Positions 17,917-26,625 of a stretch of DNA of 64,000 nucleotides are shown here, piece by piece. The stretch is from Prevotellaceae bacterium. GTDB lineage: Bacteria > Bacteroidota > Bacteroidia > Bacteroidales > Paludibacteraceae. Under the pieces are notes generated by a model. That model had not been told where the DNA came from. It saw only the letters and a program-made list of their open reading frames with translations, and ran no database searches. The stretch is taken from the NCBI GenBank assembly GCA_020636695.1, contig JACJXJ010000002.1, positions 1-64,000 on the forward strand, written 5' to 3'. Numbering within the stretch: position 1 is the first letter of the stretch; every line of letters begins with the position of its first letter. A program made the position numbers and the translations under genes.

Positions 17917-19058
17917 TTATGCTATTGGTTTTAAATAAGCACGACGACGTTTGTGTTGTATTTTTTCGTATTCTTCAAAGTTGGCTAGACTCTTATTATT
18001 GGTCTCTAAAATAGAGGTAGTTTCTGCATATTTTACGCCATATTTTACGAAATGCTTCGCTGAATCGTAAAAGAAGAGGGCATTGATTCCTTTATTTTGA
18101 TAATCAGGACGTACAGCGATGAGTAACATATCAAAATACATCATATTCTTTTTGGCTTTCAAGGCTTTTAGGATATGATACCAGCCAAAAAGGAATAAGC
18201 GACCTTTACATTTGCGTAAGGCGTCCGAAATATCAGGCATACCTAAACCAACACCTACAATTTCGTTGAGTTCGTTGATGACAATGGTGACAAAGTCAAA
18301 ATTCAACAATGGGAAATACATGTTACTGTAATACGTTTTTTGTTTTTCAGTCAGTGGTTGGTAGTTGTATAATGCTTTTGATAAGCTTGGTCAATGACAT
18401 CTAAATACTCATTATTTGGATAGTATTTTTTGAGTTCTTTAATGGATTTAATTTTGTGGATTTCCAGCTTACTTTTTTCCATAACAACTTTAGCGAGTCT
18501 TTTCATGCGTGGAGGCACTTCGTCAGGCATAGTTAGTCGGTATTCAATCCAATCAATCTCTTTTTTGAGACCAAATGCCTCCAAATGCTTTTCGTAATAA
18601 GGGTAGTTGTACAAACTAGCCATCGGGGAGTTATACTCAAAGCCTTCAATTAAGAGGCCTTGATGGTCGAAATCGGTAAATCCTACTGGGCCATTCATTT
18701 CGGTCATGCCATGTGTTTTCCCCCAAGCTTGAACTGCTTCTAATAGGGCTTGGGATACAGCCAAATCATCAATAAAATCAATCCATCCAAACCGAAGTCG
18801 TTTATTTTCCCATCTTTCATTAGCTTAATAATTGATAATGCCCACAATACGCCCTACAATTTTGCCGTCTTTATAAGCCATGTAAATGATATGATCACAG
18901 ATTTCGTGTGCGGGATTTTTAGTTGTGTCAAACGTATTTATTTCATCGAACACCAAAGGAGGACAAAAATAGGGATTCCCTTTAAATAAGTCGATGCCAA
19001 ACTGTATGAACTGTTTGAGCTCTTTTTTTGTAGTAACTTCTTTAATTTCAATAGCCAT
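17917..19058 (-). pseudogene. Acetyltransferase-like gene, disrupted paralogue
   Basis: Three fragments align end to end with the intact protein at 19164-20300, about 70 percent alike by eye. The start MAIEIKEVTTKKELKQF matches. After VGRIVGIINY the frame meets an in-frame TAA, then continues through RLRFGWIDFIDD. A single-base shift near 18350 follows, after YQKHYTT where LYNYQPL is expected, and the last part runs from MYFPLLNFDFVTIV to the end. The combination of a nonsense codon and a frameshift in one of two tandem copies points to real loss, though error cannot be excluded. The family is GNAT-like with no known substrate. Confidence 0.75.
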
Positions 19059-19094
19059 AAATTAGTCTTTTAAAAGGTGTATGGGTTTAATAAA

Positions 19095-19130
19095 AATAAT
19101 CCGTTATGTTAATTTACAAAACGGATTATT
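19095..19130 (-). terminator. Terminator of the intact acetyltransferase-like gene
   Basis: An 11-base stem, AATAATCCGTT with its complement, is followed on the minus strand by TTTTTATT. It lies between the two paralogues and should end transcription of the upstream copy. Confidence 0.7.
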
Positions 19131-19163
19131 GATTTGTAGCTTGTTCTAAATGCGTTTGGTGTA

Positions 19164-20300
19164 TTATTCAATCGCTTTTAAGAAAGCACGACGTTGTTTG
19201 TGTTGTATGGTTTCAAAATGCTCCCAATTGGCCTGGTTTTTAGCATTTGTTTCTAAAATAGCCGTTGTTTCGGAGTATTCTATGCCATATTGAATGAAAT
19301 ATTTTGTTTGATCGTAAAAGAAGAGCGAGTTGACGCCTTTGTTTTGATAATCGGGTCGAACGGCAATGAGTAATAAGTCAAAGGCTTTTATCTTTTTAGC
19401 TTTCAGGGCTTTTAGTATATGAAACCAGCCGAATGGGAAGAGTTTACCTTTGCTTTTGCGCAATGCTGGCGATATATCGGGCATACCAACGCCAACGCCC
19501 ACAAGTTCATCGTGTTCATTGGTGATAAAGGTTATGAAATCATAGTTAACCAATGGGAAATACATATCACTGTAGTATTTCTTTTGTTTTTTGGTCAGCG
19601 GTTGATAGTTGTAGAGTGGTTGATACGCTTGGTCAATGACATCGAGATATTCGTAATTTGGAAACCGTTTTACGAGTTCTTTCTGCGATTTAAACTTCAC
19701 AATATTAAGCTTATAGCGATCTAAAACAATTTTCGCTACGCGATCTAAACGTTCAGGTACGGCATTCGGAATAAATACACGGTATTCAATCCAATCAATT
19801 TCTTTTTGTAGCCCAAATGCTTCAAAATGATCTACATAATACGGAAAATTGTACAAACTAGCCATAGGCGAGTCGTATTCAAAGCCTCTAACCAATAATC
19901 CTTGATGGTCGAAATCGGTAAAACCTACTGGGCCATTCATTTCGGTCATGCCTTTGGCTTTTCCCCACGTTTGAACGGCTGTTAGCAACGCTTGTGAAAC
20001 GGCTTTGTCGTCGATAAAATCGAACCAGCCAAAACGTAGACGCTTCTTTTCCCACTTTTCGTTGGCAGTGTAGTTGATAATGCCAGCAATACGCCCCACA
20101 ATTTCACCCTCTTTATAGGCTAAATAACAAATGTGGTCACACAATTCGAGTGTTGGATTTTTTTTAGGGTTAAAGGTATTTAATTCGTCAAATTCTAAGG
20201 CTGGACAGAAAAAAGGATTACCTTCATATAACTTTGTACCAAAGCGTATAAACGCTTTTAAATCTTTTTGAGATGTTACTTCTTTGATCTGAATGGACAT
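19164..20300 (-). CDS. GNAT-like acetyltransferase, intact paralogue
   Basis: The 378-residue protein looks like a two-part GNAT-type acyltransferase. The N-terminal half ends in EMNGPVGFTDFDHQGLLV, and the C-terminal half contains LLIAVRPDYQNKGVNSLFF, whose RPDYQNKG matches the acetyl-CoA loop. The ATG at 20300 is chosen because the paralogue starts at the same place; an upstream GTG adds three residues. The substrate is unknown. It is followed, after a terminator, by a broken tandem copy, so one gene duplicated and this copy was kept. It lies 63 bases downstream of rpe on the same strand. Confidence 0.75.
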   Translation of the reverse strand: MSIQIKEVTSQKDLKAFIRFGTKLYEGNPFFCPALEFDELNTFNPKKNPTLELCDHICYLAYKEGEIVGRIAGIINYTANEKWEKKRLRFGWFDFIDDKAVSQALLTAVQTWGKAKGMTEMNGPVGFTDFDHQGLLVRGFEYDSPMASLYNFPYYVDHFEAFGLQKEIDWIEYRVFIPNAVPERLDRVAKIVLDRYKLNIVKFKSQKELVKRFPNYEYLDVIDQAYQPLYNYQPLTKKQKKYYSDMYFPLVNYDFITFITNEHDELVGVGVGMPDISPALRKSKGKLFPFGWFHILKALKAKKIKAFDLLLIAVRPDYQNKGVNSLFFYDQTKYFIQYGIEYSETTAILETNAKNQANWEHFETIQHKQRRAFLKAIE

Positions 20301-20363
20301 ATTATTCACTGTTTTGGTACACGTGATAACGTGTGTTTTAGATTCTTATAAGGTTATGTTTAA

Positions 20364-21011
20364 TTATTGCTTGAGCTTTTTAATTGTGGCAATCATATCG
20401 TCAGAACCGAACACGGAACTGCCTGCTACTAGACAATCGGCTCCAGCTGCAAACAGTTGCTGACAATTGTCGGTAGTGACGCCACCATCTACTTGAATAA
20501 GCGCTTTCGATCCACGACGTGTAATCATGTCGCGCAGACGTTCTAGTTTGTGATAAGTATTGGTAATGAAGCTTTGGCCACCAAAACCAGGATTGACAGA
20601 CATAAGTAATACCATGTCTACGTCGCAAATAATGTCCTCGAGTAGCTCCACTGGCGTGTGAGGATTAAGTGTGACACCTGCTTGCATGCCAGCTGCGTGG
20701 ATGCGTTGTATGGTTCTATGTAGGTGAGTGCAAGCTTCGTAGTGCACGTTCATCATAATAGCTCCTGTGGCTTTTACCTCATCAATAAATTTATCAGGTT
20801 CCACTATCATCAAATGCACATCGAGTGGTTTTTTGCTCAGTTTGCTGACGTATTTTAAAACTGGGAATCCAAATGAAATATTTGGAACAAAAACGCCATC
20901 CATAACGTCGATATGGAGCCAATCGGCATCACTTTGGTTGATTATATTGATATCCTGTTCCAGATTTCCGAAATTGGCTGAAAGTAATGATGGAGCAATC
21001 ATTTTTTTCAT
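20364..21011 (-). CDS. rpe: Ribulose-phosphate 3-epimerase
   Basis: The 215-residue TIM-barrel enzyme interconverts ribulose 5-phosphate and xylulose 5-phosphate in the pentose phosphate pathway. The start MKKMIAPSLLSANFGNLEQD is diagnostic, as are HIDVMDGVFVPNISFG (metal ligands), HLMIVEPDKFID, MSVNPGFGGQSFI and IQVDGGV. The ATG at 21011 is used; an upstream in-frame extension lacks similarity. A TAnnTTTG element lies about 34 bases upstream. The pathway also produces sedoheptulose 7-phosphate, the GmhA substrate in this window. Confidence 0.97.
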   Translation of the reverse strand: MKKMIAPSLLSANFGNLEQDINIINQSDADWLHIDVMDGVFVPNISFGFPVLKYVSKLSKKPLDVHLMIVEPDKFIDEVKATGAIMMNVHYEACTHLHRTIQRIHAAGMQAGVTLNPHTPVELLEDIICDVDMVLLMSVNPGFGGQSFITNTYHKLERLRDMITRRGSKALIQVDGGVTTDNCQQLFAAGADCLVAGSSVFGSDDMIATIKKLKQ

Positions 21012-21044
21012 GGTTTTCACGTGTTTTAAGTAGTAAATTATTGG

Positions 21045-21052
21045 CAAAAATA
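21045..21052 (-). promoter_or_regulatory. Predicted -7 element for rpe
   Basis: On the minus strand the sequence reads TATTTTTG, a full TAnnTTTG match, 34 bases from the rpe start codon. No clear -33 element was found. Confidence 0.5.
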
Positions 21053-21093
21053 CTAAAAAAATACGGATTGCAAAAATATGAGCGGGCGAAACG

Positions 21094-21129
21094 AATAAGA
21101 GGTTCTACCTTTGGGTGGAACCTCTTATT
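21094..21129 (-). terminator. Terminator of the sigma factor unit
   Basis: A perfect 12-base stem (AATAAGAGGTTC with its complement) with a 12-base loop lies just after the stop of the 51-residue gene. It separates that unit from rpe. Confidence 0.75.
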
Positions 21130-21136
21130 TAATGAT

Positions 21137-21292
21137 TTAATTCATAACGAATTGTAAAATATCACCATTGACCAATTTTTCAACCTGATAAGCCGCTGCA
21201 AAGGCTAAAATAGTTTGAAGGGTGGTTTCCTTGGGTTGGAGTTGTTTGGTGATTTTTTCGGGTTTTTGATTAGGAGTAAAATTTTTTATCAT
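21137..21292 (-). CDS. Small protein of 51 residues downstream of an ECF sigma factor
   Basis: A short frame from ATG at 21292 encodes 51 residues, starting MIKNFTPNQKPEKITKQLQP and including LAFAAAYQVEKL. There is no signal peptide or membrane segment. It begins 72 bases after the ECF sigma gene on the same strand and ends eight bases before a strong terminator, so sigma factor and small protein form one unit. Similar short genes next to ECF sigma factors occur in Bacteroidales, but I know of no function. A role in controlling the sigma factor is only a guess. Confidence 0.6.
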   Translation of the reverse strand: MIKNFTPNQKPEKITKQLQPKETTLQTILAFAAAYQVEKLVNGDILQFVMN

Positions 21293-21363
21293 AGGCAAAT
21301 AAATGGTTTATTTGTCTATAAAACGATTTCCTTATCGTATTATTGTGTGCCGTTATTTAAAAT

Positions 21364-21972
21364 TTAGGAGGCGATGTGTTCAAAGTCCGATAATAAATTT
21401 TTCTCTGTCGCCAATTTACGGAGGTTTAAAATGGCATAACGCATTCGTCCTAAGGCTGTATTGATGCTAATATTTTGTAATTCAGCTATTTCCTTAAAAC
21501 TTAAATCTTTGTAAAATCTCATTTCTACGATGGAACGCTGCGATTCTGGCAGTAAATCGAGTAATTTAACCATATCTTTGAGCGTTTCTTCGTACACAAT
21601 ACAGTCCTGAATATTGTCGTCGTAGAGTTTGGCGTTATTCAAAACATCATACTCTTCGTTATCATCGTTCGAGAAGGTATTTTCACTTTCCGTACGGCGA
21701 TAATGGTCAATCACTAAGTTATGTGCTATGCGCGACATCCACGCAAAGAATTTGCCTGAATCGACATAACGTCCTTGCTTAATGTTTGTAATGACTTTAA
21801 TAAACGTTTCTTGAAAAATGTCGTCAGTCAAATCGCGGTTGCGGGTGATATTAAAAATATACCCAAATAAGCGGTCTTTGTGACGCAATAGTAGAACTTC
21901 AAACGCTTGATTGCAGCCTTGCTCGTAACTTTTGACCAATTGTTCATCGGTCAAAGATTGTAGTAGTTTCAT
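21364..21972 (-). CDS. ECF-type RNA polymerase sigma factor
   Basis: The 202-residue protein has sigma region 2 at about residues 25-95 (RHKDRLFGYIFNITRNRDL, DDIFQETFIKV, FFAWMSRIAHNLVIDHYRR) and region 4 at 138-190 (LPESQRSIVEMRFYKDLSF, then KEIAELQNIS). It directs RNA polymerase to a subset of promoters. No typical anti-sigma factor with a membrane segment is adjacent; the only downstream partner is a 51-residue soluble protein. A housekeeping-type promoter lies about 83 bases upstream. The regulon cannot be predicted. Confidence 0.93.
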   Translation of the reverse strand: MKLLQSLTDEQLVKSYEQGCNQAFEVLLLRHKDRLFGYIFNITRNRDLTDDIFQETFIKVITNIKQGRYVDSGKFFAWMSRIAHNLVIDHYRRTESENTFSNDDNEEYDVLNNAKLYDDNIQDCIVYEETLKDMVKLLDLLPESQRSIVEMRFYKDLSFKEIAELQNISINTALGRMRYAILNLRKLATEKNLLSDFEHIAS

Positions 21973-22054
21973 TACCTTGTTGTTTTAGTGAATCAAAGTA
22001 ATAATGTTACGATAGGCGTGTGGGTTTAGTGTTAAATAAAAGGATTTATGTGGG

Positions 22055-22062
22055 CAAAGATA
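22055..22062 (-). promoter_or_regulatory. Predicted -7 element for the ECF sigma gene
   Basis: The minus strand reads TATCTTTG, a full TAnnTTTG match, implying transcription by the primary sigma factor and a leader of about 75 bases. Confidence 0.5.
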
Positions 22063-22134
22063 ATGGATTTATAATTAGATACCAACTTTTTTAGATAAAA
22101 AAGTGGTTTTAGATGGTTAATCATACGTATTTTA

Positions 22135-22164
22135 TTGTTGAACCAACTCCTTTTCGTATCTTTG
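22135..22164 (+). promoter_or_regulatory. Predicted promoter of the acyltransferase gene
   Basis: TTG at 22135-22137, a 19-base spacer and TATCTTTG at 22157-22164 match the Bacteroidetes -33/-7 layout. The gene starts 25 bases further on. An apparent longer reading frame beginning at this TTG is therefore not the coding start. Confidence 0.6.
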
Positions 22165-22188
22165 TCATTCAAACAATATGTAAAATTT

Positions 22189-22731
22189 ATGAAGAAAAAT
22201 TGGGCTTATCGCTTATTAGAATTCCAAGGATGGACAATTCCTGATGAGGTAGAGCTGCCTGCTAAAAGCGTGCTTTGTGTGGCACCGCACACCAGTAATT
22301 GGGATTTTATTTACGGTATGTTATTTAAAAAGGCGGTGCATTTAGATGCCCACTTTTTTATGAAAAAAGAGTGGTTTCGTTTCCCTTTGGGTGGGTTGAT
22401 GCGTAGTTTGGGTGGCGTGCCTGTGGACAGAAGTAAAAAAACAGCGTTGACTGATCAAATAGCAGAGGAATTCTCAAAACACGACGTGTTTCATATTGCT
22501 ATCACGCCTGAAGGTACGCGTAAAGCTGTTTCTGACTGGAAAAAAGGCTTTTACATCATTGCTCAAAAGGCTGGCGTACCTATTGTATTGACGTATATTG
22601 ATTTTGCTAAAAAAGAAATAGGGTATGGAAAGATTTTCCAACCAACTGGTAATATGGAGAGCGATATGGCTGAAATAAAAGCTTTTTTTAGAACTAAAGT
22701 GGGTAAGATACCTGAAAATTTTGGGATATAG
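22189..22731 (+). CDS. Lysophospholipid acyltransferase-like protein
   Basis: The 180-residue protein belongs to the PlsC-like superfamily. APHTSNWDFIYGM gives the HX4D catalytic motif, FPLGGLMRSLGGVPVDRS the substrate-binding region, and ITPEGTRKAV the third motif. It is shorter than true PlsC and lacks N-terminal membrane helices, as in the small acyltransferases of Bacteroidetes that may acylate unusual lipids. ATG at 22189 is preferred because the promoter lies where the longer frame would start. A bidirectional terminator separates it from the convergent oxidoreductase gene. A second, larger PlsC homologue is at 59138. Confidence 0.85.
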   Translation: MKKNWAYRLLEFQGWTIPDEVELPAKSVLCVAPHTSNWDFIYGMLFKKAVHLDAHFFMKKEWFRFPLGGLMRSLGGVPVDRSKKTALTDQIAEEFSKHDVFHIAITPEGTRKAVSDWKKGFYIIAQKAGVPIVLTYIDFAKKEIGYGKIFQPTGNMESDMAEIKAFFRTKVGKIPENFGI

Positions 22732-22759
22732 TACTTTGTGACTCTTTTAAAATAAAAAC

Positions 22760-22785
22760 ACCTTGCAAAATCTGATTTGCAAGGT
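22760..22785. terminator. Bidirectional terminator
   Basis: A 10-base stem ACCTTGCAAA with its complement and a six-base loop is flanked by A-rich and T-rich tracts. It lies between two convergent genes. Confidence 0.85.
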
Positions 22786-22812
22786 ATTTTTTTGTTTCTG
22801 TTATTATGCTGA

Positions 22813-24372
22813 TTAATTGATTTTTTCTGCAATCTTCTCAGCGCATAGTTCGCCATCCATAGCTGAAGATGTAATGCCACCTGCATAACCAGAACCTTCG
22901 CCACACGGGTAGAGTCCTTTTATTTCGATGTGTTCCAGCGTTTCTGCATCACGTGGAATGCGTATAGGCGATGATGAACGACTTTCAACACCTACAATCA
23001 CGGCGTCGTTGGTCAGAAAGCCGCGCATTTTCTGATCGAAGGCTTTAAATCCTTCTTGTAGGCGTTTACCAATGCGTGGAGGCAGCCATTCGTGTAAAGG
23101 CGATGATACAATGCCAGGGAGATAAGAGCAAGGCGGTAAATCAGCAGATAAACGACCGTTGACAAAGTCCTTGAGGCGTTGTGCTGGGGCTGTTTGCAAA
23201 CCACCGCCGTTGTGTTCCCAAGCCAGACGTTCTAAATCTTCTTGAAAACGTAATCCACATAGTTCACCAAATTGGGCATATTCGGTTAAATCTTCGGGGC
23301 GTATTTCTACCACCATGCCCGAATTGGCAAATGGAGAGCTGCGGTGCGAAGCCGACATGCCATTAACTACAATTTGTTGGTCGGCTGTGGCTGAAGGTAC
23401 AATATGGCCACCAGGACACATGCAAAAAGAGTATACGCCACGTCCGTCAACTTGGTTAACAAGTGCGTATGATGCGGCTGGCAAGTAGGGATTACGTATT
23501 TTGCTATGATATTGAATTTCATCGATTAACGATTGAGAATGCTCAATTCTTACTCCCATAGCAAATCCCTTCGCTTCTAATTTTATACCTTGTTGGTGCA
23601 ATACGTGGTAAATATCACGGGCGGAATGACCTGTGGCTAAAATGACGTTGTTGGATTTGTAAATTTCACCGTTTTCAGTTTTAACGCCTTGTATTTGATG
23701 GTCAGTAATTAACAATTCAACCACTTTATGGTCGAAGTGTATTTCACCACCACAATCGATGATGCGTTGTCGCATGTTTTTTATGACAACTGGCAGTCGA
23801 TCGGTGCCAATGTGTGGATGTGCTTCAAAGAGAATTTCATCTTGCGCACCATGTTGATGGAATATTTCGAAAATACGTTGTGTATTGCCGCGTTTTTTGG
23901 AGCGTGTGTAGAGTTTTCCGTCCGAAAAAGTGCCTGCACCGCCTTCGCCAAAGCAGTAATTAGATTCTACGTTTAACGCCGTGTTTCGGTTGAGCTGCGC
24001 AATGTCTTTCTTGCGTTCTGAAACCTCTTTGCCGCGTTCGAGTACAATAGGGCGTAAGCCTAATTCAATTAAGCGCAAAGCTGCAAATAACCCAGCAGGA
24101 CCAGAACCCACAATAATGACTGCAGGTTTCTTCGAAACGTCGCCATAATGAAACGTATTTTCGTATCGATATTCGGGGTGTTCATCGCCTAAAAATACGC
24201 GCACTTTGAGCAGCACAAGTGGTTGTCTACTTCGCGAATCGATGGATTTTTTAACTAACTGAATATGCGAAATTTGGTTAATGTGAATCTTTAACTTGTT
24301 TGATATAACCTTTTTTAATTCAGATTCTTCCGAAGATTCTTTTGGTGTTAATGTGAGTTGTAATTCAGTCAT
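22813..24372 (-). CDS. FAD-dependent dehydrogenase, COG2509-like
   Basis: The 519-residue flavoprotein has a short N-terminal domain, then an FAD-binding Rossmann motif VGSGPAGLFAALRLIELG (88-105) with the acidic end of LERG. ERKKDIAQLNR and GEGGAGTFSDGKLYTR are conserved in this family, and the C-terminus GLYPCGEGSGYAGGITSSAM closes the FAD site. Substrate and physiological role are not established. It lies alone on the minus strand with its own promoter, divergent from the DUF3109 gene and convergent with the acyltransferase. Confidence 0.85.
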   Translation of the reverse strand: MTELQLTLTPKESSEESELKKVISNKLKIHINQISHIQLVKKSIDSRSRQPLVLLKVRVFLGDEHPEYRYENTFHYGDVSKKPAVIIVGSGPAGLFAALRLIELGLRPIVLERGKEVSERKKDIAQLNRNTALNVESNYCFGEGGAGTFSDGKLYTRSKKRGNTQRIFEIFHQHGAQDEILFEAHPHIGTDRLPVVIKNMRQRIIDCGGEIHFDHKVVELLITDHQIQGVKTENGEIYKSNNVILATGHSARDIYHVLHQQGIKLEAKGFAMGVRIEHSQSLIDEIQYHSKIRNPYLPAASYALVNQVDGRGVYSFCMCPGGHIVPSATADQQIVVNGMSASHRSSPFANSGMVVEIRPEDLTEYAQFGELCGLRFQEDLERLAWEHNGGGLQTAPAQRLKDFVNGRLSADLPPCSYLPGIVSSPLHEWLPPRIGKRLQEGFKAFDQKMRGFLTNDAVIVGVESRSSSPIRIPRDAETLEHIEIKGLYPCGEGSGYAGGITSSAMDGELCAEKIAEKIN

Positions 24373-24452
24373 ATAGTCATACGCTTTTTAAACGATTGGT
24401 AAGCAAGTTATTGGGGATACAATAATGGTTAATGTCACAAAAAATGCGTGTA

Positions 24453-24460
24453 CAAAGTTA
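24453..24460 (-). promoter_or_regulatory. Predicted -7 element for the FAD dehydrogenase
   Basis: The minus strand reads TAACTTTG, matching TAnnTTTG, 81 bases before the start codon in the divergent intergenic region. Confidence 0.45.
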
Positions 24461-24524
24461 GCTATTTTTGCGCTAATCTGGTCGAAAAATTTACACTTGT
24501 GTCGTATAGGTCGTAACTAATGAT

Positions 24525-24532
24525 TATCTTTG
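24525..24532 (+). promoter_or_regulatory. Predicted -7 element for the DUF3109 gene
   Basis: TATCTTTG matches TAnnTTTG and is 16 bases before the ATG. A TTG at 24497 is the closest -33 candidate but is spaced 25 bases away, longer than ideal. Confidence 0.5.
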
Positions 24533-24548
24533 CGACAAATTTATAAAA

Positions 24549-25133
24549 ATGGTAGAAATAGGGAATACGGTAGTGAGCTTCGATTTGTTCGAACAGCAGT
24601 TCTGTTGCGACTTAGGCATTTGTCGTGGTGCATGTTGTATCGAAGGCGATGCTGGCGCACCGTTGGAGCTTGATGAAGTAGATCAGTTGGAAGAGGCTTT
24701 ACCTGCTGTGTGGAACGATTTGTCGGATGCTAGTAAAGCCATAATTGATGCTCAAGGGGTGGCTTATGTGGATGCCGACGGCGATATGGTGACATCCATC
24801 GTTAATGGGCGTGAATGTGTGTTTACTTATACCGATGCGGCCGATGGCATTTGCAAATGTGCGCTTGAAAAAGCCTATCGGGAGGGGCGAACCAGTTTTT
24901 ATAAACCGATATCATGTCATTTGTATCCTGTGCGATTAGAGCACTATAAACGCTTTACAGCGGTTAATTATCACCGTTGGGATGTGTGTGCCTGTGCCGA
25001 GCGAAATGGGAAGCAGTTGAAATTACCTGTGTATAAATTTTTAAAAGTGCCATTAATTCGCAAATTTGGGGAGGCTTGGTATAACGAATTAGAGCAAGCT
25101 GCCGCTGCTTACGAGGCAGAATTTAAACGATGA
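24549..25133 (+). CDS. DUF3109 cysteine-rich protein
   Basis: The 194-residue protein has a dense N-terminal cysteine group, FCCDLGICRGACC (residues 17-29), and further Cys in GRECVF, GICKCAL, PISCHLYPV and DVCACAERNG. This pattern is like DUF3109 and recalls YkgJ-type CxxCxxCC metal-binding proteins, so an iron or zinc site is likely. There is no signal peptide. Its stop overlaps the ATG of a manganese-exporter gene by four bases, which implies linked expression; a role in metal handling is an inference from that link only. Confidence 0.85.
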   Translation: MVEIGNTVVSFDLFEQQFCCDLGICRGACCIEGDAGAPLELDEVDQLEEALPAVWNDLSDASKAIIDAQGVAYVDADGDMVTSIVNGRECVFTYTDAADGICKCALEKAYREGRTSFYKPISCHLYPVRLEHYKRFTAVNYHRWDVCACAERNGKQLKLPVYKFLKVPLIRKFGEAWYNELEQAAAAYEAEFKR

Positions 25134-25710
25134 CCTTACTTGAAATTGTTTTGATTGCTGTGGGTTTGGCCATGGATTGTTTTGCGGTGGCTATTGCGAG
25201 CAGCGTGTCGTATGGTCATTATAATTGGCCTAAAATGCTACGAATGGGCTTATTTTTCGGCTTTTTTCAAGGAATTATGCCTTTGCTTGGTTGGTTGGCA
25301 GGTGTGAGTTTTGCAGAACAAATAACGGCGATTGATCATTGGTTAGCTTTTGTGATTCTAGGCTATTTAGGTGTCAAAATGGGTATCGAAGGTTTTAAAA
25401 AATCAGATAATGATACATGTTGTCACAAAAATACGCCGTTTGGATCGTTTAAAATGCTGATTACACTTTCGTTTGCAACAAGTATTGATGCGCTAGCTAC
25501 TGGATTGATTTTTTTGTGCCTATGGGTCATTTAATTTATACGGCATCGGGCATTATAGCTTTAGTAAGTTTGGTGTTTACTATTCTAGGCTGTATTATTG
25601 GTATTACCTTTGGCAAACGATTTAAAATAAATGTAGAGCTCATAGGCGGACTTATTCTGTTTGCCATAGGCACCAAAATATTAGTGGAACATTTGTTGGT
25701 GGGTTGTTAA
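25130..25710 (+). CDS. mntP: MntP-type manganese efflux pump with one frameshift
   Basis: The protein is a six-helix membrane exporter of the MntP/YebN family that removes excess Mn(II). The N-terminal half has LAMDCFAVAIASS (conserved Asp) and the second half repeats it as SFATSIDALATGLIF, then TILGCIIGITFGKRF and ELIGGLILFAIGTKILVEH. The frame changes at the T7 run near 25508-25514, which cuts the reading at 25534; the rest continues in the next frame to 25710. Corrected length is about 193 residues, normal for the family. A homopolymer error is the likely cause. It is translationally coupled to the DUF3109 gene. Confidence 0.85.
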
Positions 25711-25743
25711 TCACAAAAATTTACACATATCATCTGTAACAGC

Positions 25744-26625
25744 ATGAAATTGATTCATTTAAAACATCACGATATTGACAAAGCGGCTTGGGATGTGACT
25801 GTGGGAGAAGCCTTGGTGCGTCTGCCTTATGCCTTTTCGTGGTTTTTGGATGTCGTTTCGCCTCAATGGGAAGCATTAGTGACGCCCGATTACACGTATG
25901 TGATGCCATTGCCTGTAAAGCGTAAATTTGGCATTGCTTATGTTATTCAGCCACGTTGGACACAGCAATTAGGGATATTCTCTAAAGAACACTTGACTTC
26001 CGATATTATTGATGAGTTTCTTCGCCATATTCCGTATCTGAGTTATGATTTTAATCTTCATTACGGTCATCTAGGTACTTTTAAGTCTCTGCCTAATCGT
26101 ATTATCGATTTGAGTGCCAGTTATAGCGCGATACAACAGGTGTTTTCAAAAAATACAAAACGCAATATCAGTAAAGCAGAGCAGGCTGGTTTACAAGTTG
26201 CGACTATTGAAAGTTCTGTATTAGTCGATTTTTGGCGTTCACAAAATGGCGATAAACCACTTGAATTAGGGCATAAATTGCCTTTATTGTGCGAAGCTAC
26301 TCAACAACACCAAATGGGCGTTTGTTATGGCGTTTTTACGGCCAATCACGAATTGGTGGCTACGTTGATGACGCTTGAAACGGATGCACGCATTATTTAT
26401 TTAGTGCCAACGTCCAATAGGTTAGGAAAAGAGTTGTGCGCCATGTTTTTGTTAGTTGATTATTTGTTGAAGACCAACGCTGGCACAGCCAAGGTGTTTG
26501 ATTGTGAAGGTTCTCAAATTCCTGGTGTTTCCAGATTCTACGAAGGTTTTGGAGCTGTTTTACAACCGTATTTCACGGTTAATCGATGTCGTCCTCAGTG
26601 GTTAGTGAAGTTATTGCATCGCTAA
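25744..26625 (+). CDS. FemAB/GNAT-like protein of unknown function
   Basis: The 293-residue protein resembles Bacteroidetes GNAT/FemAB-like proteins. The middle has SKNTKRNISKAEQAGLQVAT, like the SSTKRRDVKVSLKEG segment of the protein at 7712, and the end has FDCEGSQIPGVSRFYEGFGA. No signal peptide or membrane helix is seen. It ends inside the 3' end of the convergent glycosyltransferase gene (15-base overlap). The substrate is unknown; an aminoacyl or acyl transfer onto a cell-wall or polysaccharide sugar is possible. Confidence 0.6.
   Translation: MKLIHLKHHDIDKAAWDVTVGEALVRLPYAFSWFLDVVSPQWEALVTPDYTYVMPLPVKRKFGIAYVIQPRWTQQLGIFSKEHLTSDIIDEFLRHIPYLSYDFNLHYGHLGTFKSLPNRIIDLSASYSAIQQVFSKNTKRNISKAEQAGLQVATIESSVLVDFWRSQNGDKPLELGHKLPLLCEATQQHQMGVCYGVFTANHELVATLMTLETDARIIYLVPTSNRLGKELCAMFLLVDYLLKTNAGTAKVFDCEGSQIPGVSRFYEGFGAVLQPYFTVNRCRPQWLVKLLHR

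Noticed and set aside
22563..22904. 113-residue open frame on the minus strand
   Set aside because: It runs antisense through the acyltransferase gene and across a terminator.
25508..25534. Programmed frameshift in the manganese exporter
   Set aside because: The T7 run could slip, but similar one-base breaks occur in many neighbouring genes, so a data error is simpler.
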